NCBI GenBank assembly: GCA_036278735.1
Contig: DASUKM010000001.1
Location: 1 to 64,000 of the forward strand
DNA from: DASUKM01 sp036278735
GTDB taxonomy: Bacteria > Acidobacteriota > Vicinamibacteria > Vicinamibacterales > 2-12-FULL-66-21
DNA: 64,000 nt
Direction: 5' to 3'
A model generated the notes under the pieces. It worked only from the letters and a program-made list of their open reading frames with translations, did not search any database and was not told the origin of the DNA. Below, piece after piece: positions 62,379 through 64,000 of the stretch. A program made the position numbers and the translations under genes. The first letter of the stretch is position 1; each line of letters begins with the position of its first letter.

Positions 62379-64000
62379 TCATCTCGAAAGCTGGCGCACG
62401 ACACCCGCGCCGGTCTCCGACTCGAGATAGCGCGAGGCATACTCGTAGCCGGCGTCGGCGATGGCGTCAATCGCCCGAAAGTCCCGCATGGTAAAACCGT
62501 CGAGCGGGACATGCAGATAGAGGTCGGCCGGGCTGCCGGCCTCGCGCGAGTCCCTCACGCTGGCGACCTCCGCCGTGCGCATCAGCACGTCGACGACGAG
62601 TGGCAGGCGGGGGCGGCGCGCGATCGCGCGAGCGAGCTGGCGCGCCCCCGACCAGACCGGCTGCGACGCCAGGGTCGGGCTCACCGTCAGGTCGGCCGCG
62701 AGGCTGACGTCCGAGGCGGCGACCATGCCGCCGACGCGGCGCTGCATTTCCGAGACCGGGAGGTTCTCGAGGAACGCTCCGTCGACCAGGATCGCCCCCT
62801 CGTGCGCGACCGGGGGCAGCAGCCCCGGAATCGAGCAGCTCGCGCGCGTCCACAGCGCCACCGGCCCGCGATCGTGCACGACCGCGCGTGCGTGCGTCAG
62901 ATCGCACGACATGCAGAAGCAGGTCAGCGGCAGGTCCTCGAGGCGGCGCTCCCCGAAGAGCGACGACAGGCGACGAAAGGTCGATCGCCCCGAACGAAGC
63001 GCGACGAACGGCAGCGTCAGGTCCAGACCGCCGCCCGCGCCGTACGTCTTCTTGACCGTCGCCAGCATCTCGGCGGGGCCGCGGCCCGTCGCGTGAAGCG
63101 CCGCGAGGATCGCGCCCATGCTGGTGCCGGCGATCGCGTCGATCGGGATGCCCGCCTTTTCGAGCGCGCGCAGGACGCCGATGTGGGCGAACGCGCGTGC
63201 GCCGCCGCCCCCCAGCACGAGGCCGCATGCCCGGCCCGACAAGTGCCTGGCGAACCGGGCGTAGTCGCGGCTGTCGTCGAAGACGACGTGGTGGTGCGCT
63301 CGCGCGCCGGTCGCCTCGAGCCAGCGCGCGGTGGCGGCGGGCCATTCGGAGGCACGTCGCAGCAGGACCAGTTCCACGCACGCGCCCGCGGCGCGCGCCT
63401 CGCCGACCCCCGCCGGAACCGCGGCGGGGATCGCACCCGACTCGCCGACCACCAGGATGAGGTCCGCGCACGACAACGCGGCGCGGGTCCACGCCGGCGC
63501 ATCCGCGTCGCACGCGCACAGCACGGTGTCGTGCGCCTCCTCGGCTGTCGAAATCCACTCGGCCCAGCGGCCGGTTCGGACCTCGTCGCCCGGCTCTCCG
63601 CGCGCCTCACCCGCGCCCGTGTCGGGCCGCAACAGCGCCACGCGATGTCCATCGGCGTCGAGCGATCGGCGCACACGTTCGCAGAAGGCGGCAAATCGCG
63701 CGGACGCGCACGACTGGACGAGCGCCGCCACCCGGACGGCCGGCTTCCGGCGGATCGCCCGTGTCGTGCGCTCCAGCCGGTCGCTCAGCGTTCGTGCGAG
63801 CGCGAGGGGCACGCCCGCATGCCGCCGCAGCACGCGCTCGAACGCGCCGGCCGGCACCCGCACCACCATCGCGGCGCGCCGCGCCCGGACATTGGCCGAC
63901 CGCGCCTTGTGAGTGAGCGTACCCATTTCGCCGACGCAGGCCCCTTCGCCGAGCACCTCGATCGGATCGGCGTCCGGAGCGTCGCCGGGTTGGAACACGT
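62379..64000 (-). CDS. Patatin-like phospholipase with N-terminal cyclic-nucleotide-binding-type domain (5' end cut by window)
   Basis: At least 539 residues; the true start lies beyond base 64000. The visible N-terminus (IEVLGEGACVGEMGTL, RRAAMVVRVPAGAFERVLRRH) is the end of a cNMP-binding domain. A middle region of about 120 residues resembles the Rossmann-like segment of NTE-type proteins. The patatin domain (about 250-430) has the oxyanion loop LVLGGGGARAFAHIG, the nucleophile elbow GTSMG and VDGAFLENLPV with the catalytic Asp. This architecture matches bacterial NTE-like lysophospholipases (Rv2565 type). It may be membrane-associated and sense a nucleotide. Incomplete at the window edge. 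Confidence 0.87.
   Translation of the reverse strand, partial: VFQPGDAPDADPIEVLGEGACVGEMGTLTHKARSANVRARRAAMVVRVPAGAFERVLRRHAGVPLALARTLSDRLERTTRAIRRKPAVRVAALVQSCASARFAAFCERVRRSLDADGHRVALLRPDTGAGEARGEPGDEVRTGRWAEWISTAEEAHDTVLCACDADAPAWTRAALSCADLILVVGESGAIPAAVPAGVGEARAAGACVELVLLRRASEWPAATARWLEATGARAHHHVVFDDSRDYARFARHLSGRACGLVLGGGGARAFAHIGVLRALEKAGIPIDAIAGTSMGAILAALHATGRGPAEMLATVKKTYGAGGGLDLTLPFVALRSGRSTFRRLSSLFGERRLEDLPLTCFCMSCDLTHARAVVHDRGPVALWTRASCSIPGLLPPVAHEGAILVDGAFLENLPVSEMQRRVGGMVAASDVSLAADLTVSPTLASQPVWSGARQLARAIARRPRLPLVVDVLMRTAEVASVRDSREAGSPADLYLHVPLDGFTMRDFRAIDAIADAGYEYASRYLESETGAGVVRQLSR

Overview
The window is high-GC, densely coded bacterial DNA. Gene content points to the Acidobacteriota, most likely Vicinamibacteria (subdivision 6): two very large Oar-like TonB receptors with an N-terminal carboxypeptidase-regulatory domain, a VWFA protein of the acidobacterial type, a membrane-anchored sulfatase-like protein fused to TPRs, a PEP-CTERM protein, GH15 glucoamylase, bactofilin and long coiled-coil proteins. 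This assignment is inference from gene families; there is no rRNA here.

Layout. 1-113 is a hairpin-rich inverted-repeat element. 115-12962 is a divergent surface-polysaccharide locus: leftward ugd, galE, a GT2 and an MsbA-like ABC exporter; rightward four GT4 and one GT2 glycosyltransferases, a polyprenyl glycosylphosphotransferase (lipid-linked primer) and UDP-xylose synthase. 12981-24047 is all leftward: a 907-residue coiled-coil protein with its own promoter, then (from its 5' end) bactofilin, methyltransferase, SAM hydrolase-type protein, acyl-CoA dehydrogenase, glpX, tsaC-like, hflX, TPR/SLH-like lipoprotein and pgsA-like, several joined by 4-bp overlaps. 24196-26441 is nifS/iscS plus mnmA, a functional pair (sulfur donor and tRNA thiolase). 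26655-29534 is glgA-trxA-trxB. 29610-45041 holds envelope genes: sulfatase-TPR, two TonB receptors, a small membrane protein, fdhE, a D,D-carboxypeptidase and the VWFA protein. 45181-48098 couples a lone response-regulator receiver to hemE and hemG. The remainder holds arginase, tRNA-Lys, lgt flanked by two similar small membrane proteins, GH15, a hybrid histidine kinase, tRNA-Glu, a glutaminyl-cyclase-like M28 enzyme, a PEP-CTERM protein and a patatin-like protein cut by the window end.

Three genome-style signals stand out. First, many gene junctions carry degenerate tandem arrays, mostly of 7-bp units with a fixed core and one or two variable bases. Several unit families occur, some recur at distant loci in either orientation, and several loci are two families joined end to end. 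They occur between convergent genes, inside operons, and supply the start or stop of adjacent genes. Second, at least nine genes have a -10-like hexamer ending only 5-8 bases before the start codon and no Shine-Dalgarno, suggesting widespread leaderless transcription. Third, a 42-bp palindromic element lies in frame inside the UDP-xylose synthase gene, resembling protein-inserted palindromic elements.

Regulation visible in sequence includes strong sigma70-like promoters at the ugd/GT4, bactofilin/nifS, coiled-coil and carboxypeptidase genes, with inverted repeats overlapping some of them.
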